Below are positions 1-8,760 of a stretch of 64,000 nucleotides of DNA, one piece after another. Position 1 is the stretch's first letter. Each line of letters begins with the position of its first letter. The notes below the pieces were generated by a model. That model was not told where the DNA came from and searched no databases. It saw only the letters and a list, made by a program, of their open reading frames with translations. A program made the position numbers and the translations under genes. Origin of the DNA: Marinoscillum furvescens DSM 4134 (GTDB lineage: Bacteria > Bacteroidota > Bacteroidia > Cytophagales > Cyclobacteriaceae); assembly GCF_003386095.1 (NCBI RefSeq), contig NZ_QREG01000016.1:1-64000 (forward strand). Reading direction: 5' to 3'.

Positions 1-151
1 TTTGCCTTAAGCTTCCTTTGGATTCCCAATTACTCAGGACACCCTTGCCTTCAGCTAACGATTCCACTCCATCTGGGCTCGTTCGGGACTTGGTTTAAAA
101 AAAAAACTCAACCTCACCCTAGAGGTAGAGGAAAGTGTGCATGGCACACAT

Positions 152-177
152 AAAAAAGCCCGGAACAGCTCCGGGCC
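152..177 (-). terminator. Rho-independent terminator of the beta-helix gene
   Basis: A 7-bp GC-rich stem (GCCCGGA at 158-164 with TCCGGGC at 170-176, 5-nt loop) is followed, on the minus strand, by six T residues. It lies about 60 bp beyond the stop codon of the gene at 235-2487. Upstream of it (1-150) I see no gene, only a short hairpin GTGTGC/GCACAC at about 135-149. Confidence 0.85.
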
Positions 178-234
178 TTAAATTCATGAATTGAGCAAGA
201 TGATCAATCCTGGGTGACAAAACCGCTTCTAGCT

Positions 235-2487
235 TTACTCTACATGTAGTTTCAAGCTTTGAATGCCATTTTCAGTCTGAACTTGAATCAGATACATCCC
301 TCTTGAACCAAACGTATTATAAGGAACTATTAAACTTCCAGAAGCGCTTTGGCTAAATATCATCGTGCCCGAAAGGTTGAATATTCTAATTTCAGAAATC
401 ACGTTTTCTGGAAGCAAAATCTTAGCATGTTGACCTGACAATGGGTTAGGAAAAGCACTAACTTCAGAAACCATGATCTCTTGATCAGTTTTTCCCTCAT
501 CCCCCAATCGCGCACTTGAACCTTCCACCACGCTGAAATCATCTCCATAAGCTACGTTTCCAGCAGTAGCCACATAGAAGAAAATCTTCGCAGTGGTGTT
601 CGAAGACCCTGTGGTAAACGTTACACTTGATTGAGTATATGATAATGAAGTAATCGTATTGCTTATTTCACTTCCTCCGTACTCTTTCACACCTAAACCC
701 ACCGAACTTCCGCTCTGTACTTTAGCATTGGCTGAGTAAGTATAGGTAGTATTTGGTGTTAAGCCAGTGATCACCTGAACATGACTTCCTGCCCCGTCTA
801 CCTTTACCCCATAGGTACCGCTAGCTGCGTTAGTAACTACCGTCCTGGTACCAAACCCTGTCCATGATGTTAAATCTCCAGTTTCTAGGCCTGGATTTTC
901 TACGAAATTTGTTGGAGTCGAATTCCCTGAGACAACATCGAACAGCGTGGACTTATAGTCAATATTTGATCCGAAATTCCCACCTACCGGACGTATAGCT
1001 ACTCCAAGTTTGTAATCGTTCGCTACCGCCCAAGCGGTAGATTGAGAAAGTGTCAAGGTTACCGACCCTGAACCAGCTGATACAGTTTGTTTATCGTTAG
1101 TAAGCCAGGTTCCGGACGGATCATTTACGATGGCCACCACTTCATTTTGGCTAGAAGATTGATAATTTACCGTAACGTCAAAACTTTCTCCAGTGACTAC
1201 ACTTGCAGGTGAGCTAGCGATTGTAATCGTCGTACTGCCTCCTGATCCACCCTGGCATGATGACGAATAAGGAGTAAATGAATTGCCATTGCCTTCAAAC
1301 CGAACTTGCGAGCTTGATAAGCCTTCGTTGCAGTTCACGTCATTGTTGTTTCCTTTTATATCTACTGCGTAACCGGTGAATGTCGCATTGCTAAAATCAT
1401 TGTCTTCAATGATGTTGTTGTCAGCAGCCGTAGAGATTCGGTCGAAATAGCCACTTCTGGCGACCCCAGTAAATACATTGTTTCTGATAATACAGTTGGA
1501 AGGTCCAGCAATCGGGGTGCCCTGGTCACTACCACCAGACCAGATATGATCTCCTCCGCTGTTGCTCTGATTGATTTGATTCCCTTCGATCAAAATATTC
1601 TCAACCAGTTGCTCCAGGTGGATGGGCTGGGCAAAGTTTTGAGCACCGGTAGTGCCCTTGAATATACAATTGGTAATAGACGCATTGATGCATTCCACAA
1701 AGCTGATCTGCCACTTATCTGTTTTTTCGAACGTACATCCGGTGATCAACGAACCTTTTAAGTCAGTGGCGATGTTGACATCATCATTTCCTCCATCGAA
1801 TTCGATACTATTTGCCGCATTCAGCGTTCCGCCCCCTTTACCCGCGAACGTGCTATTTTTAATTGTAAAAGGATCGATTTCTGGAGCTGGTACCTGGTTC
1901 CACTTTCTATTGGCAATCATAATGTGGGGATAAGCATTGTCATAATCCGAGAAAAAATCGCATCCGTCCACATAGAGTCCATTTAGGATATTACCATATC
2001 CTGCAAATATGCCCTTGCTCTTGTGATTTTGGACATTTAAGTTGATGCATTTCAGGTCTTTGGAGGATCCGGGAATATTATTTTTACCAGTCCTGATGGC
2101 ATGTTTCGCATTTCCATTGCAGTTTATGGTCAGGGCTTCAACAGTCACTCCGTCAGCATCAACCTGAATTAGCCCGTTCGGCAAAGAGCCTGTCGCTTTT
2201 ACTATGGTACTGTTTTTTCCCGCTCCTTTGATCGTCACCGTTTTAGTAATCGTTATTTGATTTGTCGTATTGTAGGTCTGGGCTCCTAACAAAATGGTTC
2301 CGTTAGTTCCGGCCGCATTCTGCGCACTAGTGAACGCTGCAGCTAAGTTACCTGCGGTCCCATCCCAAAAGTCATTTAAGTTTACTGTTGCCGAATAAGA
2401 CAAAGTGGAGGTCAAAAGACAAAATAGCACAAGAACAGCGGGTAAAAGCCCCCTCTGATTGCACTTTAGTGTATCATAATTTTTCAT
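235..2487 (-). CDS. T9SS-exported right-handed beta-helix protein with CBM-like module
   Basis: Secreted protein of 750 residues, probably acting on or binding a polysaccharide outside the cell. A signal peptide spans about 1-32. Residues 33-410 are a solenoid of short N/G/I-rich turns (for example IEFDGGND, IEGNQINQ), the pattern of pectate-lyase-like parallel beta-helices. Residues about 420-515 form a small Ig-like beta-sandwich that also occurs in the protein at 9598-12714. Residues about 524-655 resemble a CBM4/9 jelly roll (NPGLETGDLTSW). The last 80 residues (FPNPLSG ... GMYLIQV) are a T9SS C-terminal sorting domain. No catalytic residues can be assigned by eye, so PL6-, GH28- or GH82-type activity cannot be distinguished. 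It stands alone, with its own terminator. Confidence 0.85.
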   Translation of the reverse strand: MKNYDTLKCNQRGLLPAVLVLFCLLTSTLSYSATVNLNDFWDGTAGNLAAAFTSAQNAAGTNGTILLGAQTYNTTNQITITKTVTIKGAGKNSTIVKATGSLPNGLIQVDADGVTVEALTINCNGNAKHAIRTGKNNIPGSSKDLKCINLNVQNHKSKGIFAGYGNILNGLYVDGCDFFSDYDNAYPHIMIANRKWNQVPAPEIDPFTIKNSTFAGKGGGTLNAANSIEFDGGNDDVNIATDLKGSLITGCTFEKTDKWQISFVECINASITNCIFKGTTGAQNFAQPIHLEQLVENILIEGNQINQSNSGGDHIWSGGSDQGTPIAGPSNCIIRNNVFTGVARSGYFDRISTAADNNIIEDNDFSNATFTGYAVDIKGNNNDVNCNEGLSSSQVRFEGNGNSFTPYSSSCQGGSGGSTTITIASSPASVVTGESFDVTVNYQSSSQNEVVAIVNDPSGTWLTNDKQTVSAGSGSVTLTLSQSTAWAVANDYKLGVAIRPVGGNFGSNIDYKSTLFDVVSGNSTPTNFVENPGLETGDLTSWTGFGTRTVVTNAASGTYGVKVDGAGSHVQVITGLTPNTTYTYSANAKVQSGSSVGLGVKEYGGSEISNTITSLSYTQSSVTFTTGSSNTTAKIFFYVATAGNVAYGDDFSVVEGSSARLGDEGKTDQEIMVSEVSAFPNPLSGQHAKILLPENVISEIRIFNLSGTMIFSQSASGSLIVPYNTFGSRGMYLIQVQTENGIQSLKLHVE

Positions 2488-2794
2488 ATGTGTATTGGTT
2501 TTGGTTAGATTTCAGAAAGCAAACTTGACTGTGACTAAACAGTATTGGGAATAATCTCCATTGTTGGATTCAGTTGTTTACAAAATGAAATTTATAAGTT
2601 TACACAAGGAGCTGTTGAGCAATCGTTTTCGCAGTTGGGATTAACGGGGAGTTAAGTCTGACCAATACTGCTCGTGGTGGCATTTGGAAGGTTTTAGCTA
2701 TTCCTTTCACACAAAGGTTTTCACAGAGAAATTGGAGGGTCTATAGAGCTCAAAAAAGGAAGTAGCCTGAGGCAGATAAAGATAGGAGCACCTA
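2488..2794. other. Intergenic region, 307 bp
   Basis: No gene is visible here. It must hold the promoter of the beta-helix gene and the 3' end of the regulator transcript, both on the minus strand. I found no exact Bacteroidota -7 element (TAnnTTTG on the minus strand) and no clear terminator. Confidence 0.4.
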
Positions 2795-3973
2795 TCACAA
2801 GAGTGTTACGCAGATAGGAGTCAGCTCAAAATTGACACGCTCCCTACCATTCGCTCTAAATACAGCGACAAAATAATGTCCGTCATTCAGGTATCGATTG
2901 GTAAAGGACGCAATTGAATCTGGGTTGGTAAAATACTCGACAGTAGCCATCACCCCAATATCGTGATTGGAAAAAAAGTAAAACTGCTCGGTGCCATTTA
3001 GGCCGGGCATGCGCGCTACCACTGCATGGTCGGTATACGTGGCGTTGGTAGCAGTAAAAATAGTGGTATCTCCAAGTCCTCCAAGTCCTTCAATATTCTT
3101 GAGCATCAGCTTACCATTGGCTATTCTGACCTTACTTGTATGCTTGTGTAGCATCTCTGTAAATTTCTCTTGATTGTTTAATCGGCCCACGTAGATAGCA
3201 TTTACTGACTTGATGTCGGCGTAAGAAGCACGGGAGGCATAGCGAATCTCAAATTCAGCATTTGCCTCTGTAAAGTACCTGGCGAGCGAATGGGTTGCGT
3301 GCTCAGCCATTCGAGTAGAATAATTGAAATCTACAGGCTCTATCTGCCCCTTTAGCTCAGGTTTGCGCTCTACCAACTCATAATATTCTTCCAGGGAGTT
3401 GATCTGGTAATCGCGCGTCCAACCATACCCTTGAGTAATGGTCTTGCCCGTCACCCCAAAAGCATCGCCTATGTAGAGGTTTGTCTGTTGATCATTCCTA
3501 AAAAATGGCTTCCAGATCGGTGGCTGATGTGCAGGCAGCACATCCACCAGGAGCATTGCTCCTAATACAACTACCAGCAGGTAGGGCAATATCCCATTGC
3601 GCTTTAACGCAACCGGGCTCCACCCTTTCTTACGGGAGTGTTGAAAGGTCACATCGTACTGACCTTTTTCAATCACCAACCTTACCGAGTCATCAGCACC
3701 TTCTGTCACATAATAATCGCCAAGCTTTTTTCGGAGGTTGTAAATATTGACTCGCACGCGAGGATTGCTCTTGTCTATGTCCGGTCGTCCATTGAAAAAT
3801 TCTATATCGATTATCCCTTCTTTCAGTGACCTTTTGCCAATATGAGCTTCCACCAAATAGCGCAACAACCCGGAACTAGTCGGAGCGTTTTTGAAAACGG
3901 AACTACTGATAATCTTATCTACCAGGCTTCTTTTGGATTCATCTGACAACACACTCATATCCTCTTGTATCAA
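2795..3973 (-). CDS. Membrane-anchored winged-helix transcriptional regulator (ToxR/CadC-like layout)
   Basis: One-component regulator of 392 residues. The N-terminal ~112 residues look like a winged-helix DNA-binding domain: the stretch SNPRVRVNIYNLRKKLGDYY (70-88) followed by a basic wing ending at EKGQYDVTF matches the domain used in transcriptional-regulator C-terminal families. A single membrane segment lies at about 127-148 (ILPYLLVVVLGAMLLVDVL). It is followed by about 240 residues predicted to be periplasmic, in which I recognise no domain. There is no receiver or kinase domain, so it would sense a signal directly across the inner membrane. It is divergent from the GH2-GH16 pair starting at 4094, which suggests but does not show that it regulates those genes. 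An inverted repeat sits just upstream of its start. Confidence 0.75.
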   Translation of the reverse strand: MIQEDMSVLSDESKRSLVDKIISSSVFKNAPTSSGLLRYLVEAHIGKRSLKEGIIDIEFFNGRPDIDKSNPRVRVNIYNLRKKLGDYYVTEGADDSVRLVIEKGQYDVTFQHSRKKGWSPVALKRNGILPYLLVVVLGAMLLVDVLPAHQPPIWKPFFRNDQQTNLYIGDAFGVTGKTITQGYGWTRDYQINSLEEYYELVERKPELKGQIEPVDFNYSTRMAEHATHSLARYFTEANAEFEIRYASRASYADIKSVNAIYVGRLNNQEKFTEMLHKHTSKVRIANGKLMLKNIEGLGGLGDTTIFTATNATYTDHAVVARMPGLNGTEQFYFFSNHDIGVMATVEYFTNPDSIASFTNRYLNDGHYFVAVFRANGRERVNFELTPICVTLL

Positions 3974-3990
3974 TCAAAAACAGCCTTTTG

Positions 3991-4009
3991 AACGGTTATA
4001 ACTACCGTT
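3991..4009. promoter_or_regulatory. Inverted repeat in divergent promoter region
   Basis: AACGGT (3991-3996) and ACCGTT (4004-4009) form an inverted repeat with a 7-bp spacer. It lies 18 bp upstream of the regulator start (3973) and 85 bp upstream of the GH2 start (4094). The position suits an operator for the adjacent winged-helix regulator. No exact TAnnTTTG promoter was found in the 120-bp gap, so the call rests on symmetry and location only. Confidence 0.4.
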
Positions 4010-4093
4010 AAAGTGGGGTTAAAATCACCAACTAATAACTTCATCTTATTCATTTGTGCTGTTAATTTCATTTTTCAAAACCCAGGCTAAGCT

Positions 4094-6931
4094 ATGCATC
4101 AATCTACACGAACATTCCTCCTTTTTGCCTTTGGGCTATTTCTTGGCCAACATACTATATTTTGTCAAATACACGATGCTCAAACGTTTAGGCATTACTT
4201 ATCAGGCACTGGCAAAGACCACACGGTAAACTGGGAGTTTTTCTGTTCGGACGGCAGAAATAGCGGAAAGTGGTCCACGATTGCAGTACCCTCCTGCTGG
4301 GAATTGCAAGGGTATGGTCATTACAACTATGGCAAGGATCCGTTCGAAGAGCGCGTAAATGAATATGGGCTATATAAACATAGCTTTGAGGTACCTGCCG
4401 ATTGGAAAAACAAAGTGGTGGAGATCACCTTCGAAGGGGTGATGACTGATGCGGAAGTAAGGATCAATGGACAACTTGCCGGCCCCATCCATCAGGGAGC
4501 TTTCTATGAGTTTAGCTATGACATCTCGGAATTACTCAGCTACGGAGCAGAAAATGTACTGGAAGTAAAAGTAAACAAGGCCTCAGCCAATGAGTCTATC
4601 AACCACGCCGAGCGACAAGCAGACTTTTGGATCTTTGGGGGCATCTACAGGCCGGTATACCTGGAGGTTTTGCCCAAACAACATATCAGTAGAGTAGCTA
4701 TAGATGCCCAAGCCAGTGGGGAGCTAAATCTGGACATCTTCACTACAGCCAAATCTGCCAGGAGCGTACAGCTGAAACTGCAGGACCTCCACGGAAATGA
4801 TCATCCGTATCTGAGTGTAGACAAAACGGAACAAACACCAACCAAATGGACTGTGTCAGCCACTGCCACAGGTATTAAAACCTGGGATGCAGAAAACCCC
4901 AACCTGTACCAGCTGGTGATCTCACTGCACGACAAAAAAGGCAATACCCTGCACACGACCACTGAGCGCATCGGGTTTAGATCGGTGGAAGTACGAGATG
5001 GAGATGGTATCTATGTAAATGGCCAGGCCATCCAATTCAAAGGAGTCAACAGGCATTCCTTTTACCCCTCTTCCGGACGAACGACATCAAAGGCGCTAAG
5101 TATAGCGCACGCCCTCATGATCAAAGACATGAACATGAACGCGGTGCGTATGTCACATTACCCCCCTGACGTGCATTTTTTAGACGTTTGCGACTCACTG
5201 GGACTGTTTGTGATCGATGAAGTGTGTACCTGGCACAGCCCTCATCTGGATACTGAGGTAGGCGAAAAAATAGTCAAAGAAACGGTAGTAAGAGATGTCA
5301 ACCACCCTTCCATACTGCTGTGGGCCAATGGCAACGAAACAGGCTGGAACACGGAACTGGATGATGACTATGCCATCTGGGACATCCAACAGCGTGAAGT
5401 GATTCATCCCTGGAACATCTTCGGCAAGATGAACACCATGCACTATCCACAGTATCACGTCTTTGCCTATGATGCGTATGCCAAAGACAAGATCTACTTC
5501 CCTACGGAGTTTCTTCATGGCCTCTATGATGGAGGACACGGTGCCGGACTGGAAGATTACTGGCAGCAGATGTGGGACCTCCCCAATGGAGCTGGGGGTT
5601 TCTTGTGGGACTTTGCTGATGAGGCTGTGGTACGCACCGATCAGGACGGGCGCCTGGATACAGACGGAAACCATGCTGCAGATGGGATAGTGGGGCCATA
5701 CGGCGAAAAAGAAGCCAGCTACTTTACCATCAAGGAGGTTTGGTCACCGATCTATATAGAAGACCGCTACATACGTGAAGGCTTTACCGGAATATTTCGG
5801 GTAGAAAACCGCTACCATTTCACCAACCTCTCCGAGTGTACCATGACTTCACAGTGGGTCAAGTACCCTGGTATAGCTACAGATAGCGAGTCACAGGTGC
5901 TGGTAGAGAGTCGGGTAAAACTTCCAGCACTGGAGCCTTTGGAAAAAGGAACATTCGAAGTTGACTTATCCCACAACTGGCAGGCTGCAGATGCACTACA
6001 TCTGACGGCCACTGACAAGCACGGAATGGAGATATTCACTTGGACTTACCCGGTACAGATGCCAAAGGAGCTGAATACTGAATTGATCAGCCACGAAGCA
6101 AAGGGCAAGATAAAATCTAAAGTAAAAGGAGGCACTATCCTGGTGTTAGGAGACAATTTTCAATACACATTCTCCCATGAGACCGGCATTCTTTTGAAAG
6201 TAGAGAAAGACGGCAATGAAATCCCTTTTAACAATGGCCCCATCATATTGGAGCATACTGACCAAATAGAATCCCTGGAAGTGAACCCTACAAAAGATCA
6301 AGTGGAAATCAAAGTCGTCTATGAAATGACCGACAAGTCCCCTAACTGGGCGAGCCACAAAGAACTCAGCGCAGACATTATCCGCTGGACCGTCTATCCA
6401 GACGGATTGCTGGACCTGCATGTGGAGATCAAGGGCAAGAAAATAGTGGAAGGCTTCAAAGGCATTACCTTTTCCTATCCTGAAAGTGAAGTAGCAGGCA
6501 TGAAATGGCTCGGAGACGGACCATACCGGGTGTGGCGAAACCGAATGAAAGGCACCCGATTTCAGGTGTGGGAAAACAACTACAACAACACGGTGACTGG
6601 AGAGTCTGGCTTCATTTACCCCGAGTTTAAAGGGTATTTTTCCAGCTTATACTGGGCACAGGTGAAAGGCAACAACGACAATGGCTTTACGGTCTACTGC
6701 CACTCGCCACACACTTTTTTGCGCATGCTTACACCTCAGCCACCCAGCAAAGACAACAAGGACCGAACAACCGTCAATTTCCCAGAAGGAGATATATCAT
6801 TCCTGAAAAACATTCCGCCAATTGGTACAAAATTTCAAGATCCGATCACCATGGGTCCACAGGGTCATTCAGAAAACTATTTTGGAAATGACGATGATCC
6901 GATCGTGATCGAGTTGACTTTTGAATTTTAG
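4094..6931 (+). CDS. GH2 beta-galactosidase (LacZ-type, exported)
   Basis: Large GH2 enzyme of 945 residues that hydrolyses terminal beta-D-galactose from oligosaccharides. A signal peptide (1-25) points to the periplasm or outside. The order is an N-terminal sugar-binding jelly roll (from 40, with VPSCWELQGYG and EYGLYKHSFEVP), an Ig-like domain (about 200-300), a TIM barrel (about 300-600) and a C-terminal LacZ small-chain beta-sandwich (about 660-945). The acid/base is E415 in NGNET and the nucleophile is E472 in FPTEFLHG; both are present. The barrel also has the family signature GVNRHSFYPSSGR. The next gene is a GH16 endo-enzyme 127 bp downstream on the same strand, so the two probably act in sequence on an algal galactan. 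The divergent regulator at 2795-3973 is its likely controller. Substrate preference (agaro- or porphyran-oligosaccharide versus lactose-type) cannot be read from sequence. Confidence 0.92.
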   Translation: MHQSTRTFLLFAFGLFLGQHTIFCQIHDAQTFRHYLSGTGKDHTVNWEFFCSDGRNSGKWSTIAVPSCWELQGYGHYNYGKDPFEERVNEYGLYKHSFEVPADWKNKVVEITFEGVMTDAEVRINGQLAGPIHQGAFYEFSYDISELLSYGAENVLEVKVNKASANESINHAERQADFWIFGGIYRPVYLEVLPKQHISRVAIDAQASGELNLDIFTTAKSARSVQLKLQDLHGNDHPYLSVDKTEQTPTKWTVSATATGIKTWDAENPNLYQLVISLHDKKGNTLHTTTERIGFRSVEVRDGDGIYVNGQAIQFKGVNRHSFYPSSGRTTSKALSIAHALMIKDMNMNAVRMSHYPPDVHFLDVCDSLGLFVIDEVCTWHSPHLDTEVGEKIVKETVVRDVNHPSILLWANGNETGWNTELDDDYAIWDIQQREVIHPWNIFGKMNTMHYPQYHVFAYDAYAKDKIYFPTEFLHGLYDGGHGAGLEDYWQQMWDLPNGAGGFLWDFADEAVVRTDQDGRLDTDGNHAADGIVGPYGEKEASYFTIKEVWSPIYIEDRYIREGFTGIFRVENRYHFTNLSECTMTSQWVKYPGIATDSESQVLVESRVKLPALEPLEKGTFEVDLSHNWQAADALHLTATDKHGMEIFTWTYPVQMPKELNTELISHEAKGKIKSKVKGGTILVLGDNFQYTFSHETGILLKVEKDGNEIPFNNGPIILEHTDQIESLEVNPTKDQVEIKVVYEMTDKSPNWASHKELSADIIRWTVYPDGLLDLHVEIKGKKIVEGFKGITFSYPESEVAGMKWLGDGPYRVWRNRMKGTRFQVWENNYNNTVTGESGFIYPEFKGYFSSLYWAQVKGNNDNGFTVYCHSPHTFLRMLTPQPPSKDNKDRTTVNFPEGDISFLKNIPPIGTKFQDPITMGPQGHSENYFGNDDDPIVIELTFEF

Positions 6932-7058
6932 CAATGCTGAAGGATCGAATGCGAATCCTGTTGTTACACCCCGTATTTAGCCATAGTTTACCACCCATAC
7001 CTTTTAGTGTGCTGGCATTACTTTGTCAATATCACATCCGACTATCAAATAATATTCT

Positions 7059-8258
7059 ATGAACATGAACCGACTCAGAAACATAAGCCTGCTGGCAACC
7101 ATTCTCTTTACCATGACATGTACAGCATGTAAAGACGATGGAAATATGCCTGAAAAGGAACAGGAAATCACCGATGAAATCAGTCCGGAAATTAGCTGCC
7201 CGGAGGACATCATGCTCTCGATTGGCGCATTGGATGAGGAACCTACCGTGGATTACAACACTCCAGTAGGCACTGACAACAACGAAGGTGCTATTACGAA
7301 GCAAACTGCAGGATTAGCATCAGGAGAAATCTTTCCAGAAGGTACCACTACGAACACCTTTGTGGTCACTGACGCTTCAGGAAATACCAGTAGTTGCAGC
7401 TTTGATGTAACAGTAACCCGAGAAGCCACAGATGATGTCACGAAACCCTATGTATATGGCAACATCGCTCCGGAGGGAAAAAAGTGGGTTTTGGTAGAAA
7501 ACCTATCTGACGAGTTTGACGGCCCTGAACTGGACGGTTCTAAATGGCACAACGACCCTGCTACCGATCCGTTTGGGTGGTATGGTAGACCTCCGGCGCT
7601 CTTTGATCCCGAAAATGTAGCTGTAGCCGATGGCAACCTCCGTGTGACCGTACTAGAATATGACCAACCGAAAACAGCTAAAGGAAAAAGCTGGACGCAT
7701 GGCGGGGCCATTTTGAGATCAAGAGAAAAAGCCGTCCCTGGGCAGTTTTATGAGTGCCGCATGCAAGCCAACGCTACGGTGATGTCTTCTACTTTTTGGA
7801 TTGCTTTTACCCAAAATTGTAACAACGGCCCCAAACGCAAACTGGAGCTGGACATACAAGAATGTGTGGGCAGAGTGCATGAGGGCACGCACTCCTGGGC
7901 TCAGAAATGGGACGCTACCTACCACTCCAACACCTGGAGGCATGCCCGCAGCTGTGATGTAGCAGAAAGTGAAAGTGCTCCTAAAAAGAAAGACCTGGAG
8001 GAGAAAAACCATTCCAGATTCTTTGTCTACGGATGCTGGTGGAAGTCTCCTACCGAGATCCTCTTCTACCTGGATGGTGAATACGTTTATACGATCACGC
8101 CACCAACGGATTTTGACCTGGAAGGGCACATTACCATGGCGATAGAGACCTATGACTGGAACCCAATAGATGAGAACAACATCCTAAAAACCGGCTCTGA
8201 AGACAAACGAACTACAAAATACGACTGGGTGCGCACCTGGAAGCTGGTGGACGAATAA
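7059..8258 (+). CDS. GH16 agarase/porphyranase-like lipoprotein with HYR domain
   Basis: Endo-acting GH16 enzyme of 399 residues that likely cleaves beta-1,4 bonds in agar or porphyran at the cell surface. The N-terminus is a signal peptide with a possible lipidation cysteine at C24 (CTACKDD). Residues about 45-125 are a HYR/Ig-like domain (ISCPEDIMLSIG ... VTDASGNTSSC). The GH16 jelly roll spans about 130-399, with the ELDIQE catalytic motif: E263 nucleophile, D265 and E268 acid/base. The stretches SDEFDGPELDGSKW and GRPPALFDPENVAVADGNL resemble the beta-porphyranase and beta-agarase branches of GH16 rather than kappa-carrageenases. It follows the GH2 gene and ends in a strong terminator, giving a two-gene unit. 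The exact GH16 subfamily is not assigned. Confidence 0.85.
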   Translation: MNMNRLRNISLLATILFTMTCTACKDDGNMPEKEQEITDEISPEISCPEDIMLSIGALDEEPTVDYNTPVGTDNNEGAITKQTAGLASGEIFPEGTTTNTFVVTDASGNTSSCSFDVTVTREATDDVTKPYVYGNIAPEGKKWVLVENLSDEFDGPELDGSKWHNDPATDPFGWYGRPPALFDPENVAVADGNLRVTVLEYDQPKTAKGKSWTHGGAILRSREKAVPGQFYECRMQANATVMSSTFWIAFTQNCNNGPKRKLELDIQECVGRVHEGTHSWAQKWDATYHSNTWRHARSCDVAESESAPKKKDLEEKNHSRFFVYGCWWKSPTEILFYLDGEYVYTITPPTDFDLEGHITMAIETYDWNPIDENNILKTGSEDKRTTKYDWVRTWKLVDE

Positions 8259-8291
8259 AACGCAACCAACCTAGCTCCTTAAAACATTTTC

Positions 8292-8325
8292 AGGCTATCT
8301 CAATTTGATTTGAGGTAGCCTTTTT
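8292..8325 (+). terminator. Rho-independent terminator after GH16
   Basis: A 12-bp stem (8292-8303 with 8310-8321, one G-T pair) with a 6-nt loop is followed by TTTTT. It lies 34 bp after the GH16 stop codon and ends the GH2-GH16 transcript. Confidence 0.9.
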
Positions 8326-8333
8326 CATGCTAC

Positions 8334-8760
8334 CTACAGCCAACTTTTACTCACTGCAGCCAACTTATGGCCGCTGCAATCGTCTGAAAGGGATATACAG
8401 CCGACTTTTTGATTCTACAGCCGTCTGAAGCCCGCTTACAACCAACTTTTCCATGCTGCAGCCGTCTTACGGCCGCTTACAAGCGTCTGAAAAGGATTTA
8501 CAGCCGTCTTTTTCATGCTGCAAGCGTCTGAAGCCCGCTTACAGCCAACTTTTCCATTCTGCAGCCGTCTTACGGCCGCTGCAACCGTCTAAATCGCATT
8601 TACAGCCGTCTTTTTCATTCTACAGCCGTCTGAAGCCCGCTTACAACCAACTTTTCCATTCTGCAGCCGTCTTATGGCCACTTACATGCGTCTGAAAAGG
8701 ATTTACAGCCATCTCACAGCCATTTACAAGCAACTGAGCGGCCATGACAGGCCTCTAAAT
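8334..8760. repeat. 20-21 bp satellite with five-unit higher-order period
   Basis: About 20 tandem, imperfect units of 20 or 21 bp, each beginning CTDCA or TTTACA and continuing with variants of GCCGTCTKANGGCC or CCAACTTTTCCAT. Five unit types (A-E) recur in order, making a higher-order repeat of 102-103 bp: 8415-8517, 8518-8619 and 8620-8722, preceded by partial units B-E at 8334-8414. Unit lengths alternate 20/21, so no reading frame is maintained; this is not coding. The spacing is close to two DNA helical turns. A few more units occur at 9117-9179. Confidence 0.85.

Noticed and set aside
8453-8695. 80-codon frame with apparent heptad peptide repeats (LQPSYGR, LQASEKD)
   Set aside because: It lies wholly within the satellite. 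Unit lengths of 20 and 21 bp shift the frame, and there is no export signal or neighbour support; the pattern comes from DNA repeats.
8334-8760. CRISPR array
   Set aside because: Units are contiguous with no unique spacers, monomers are degenerate, and there are no cas genes in the window.
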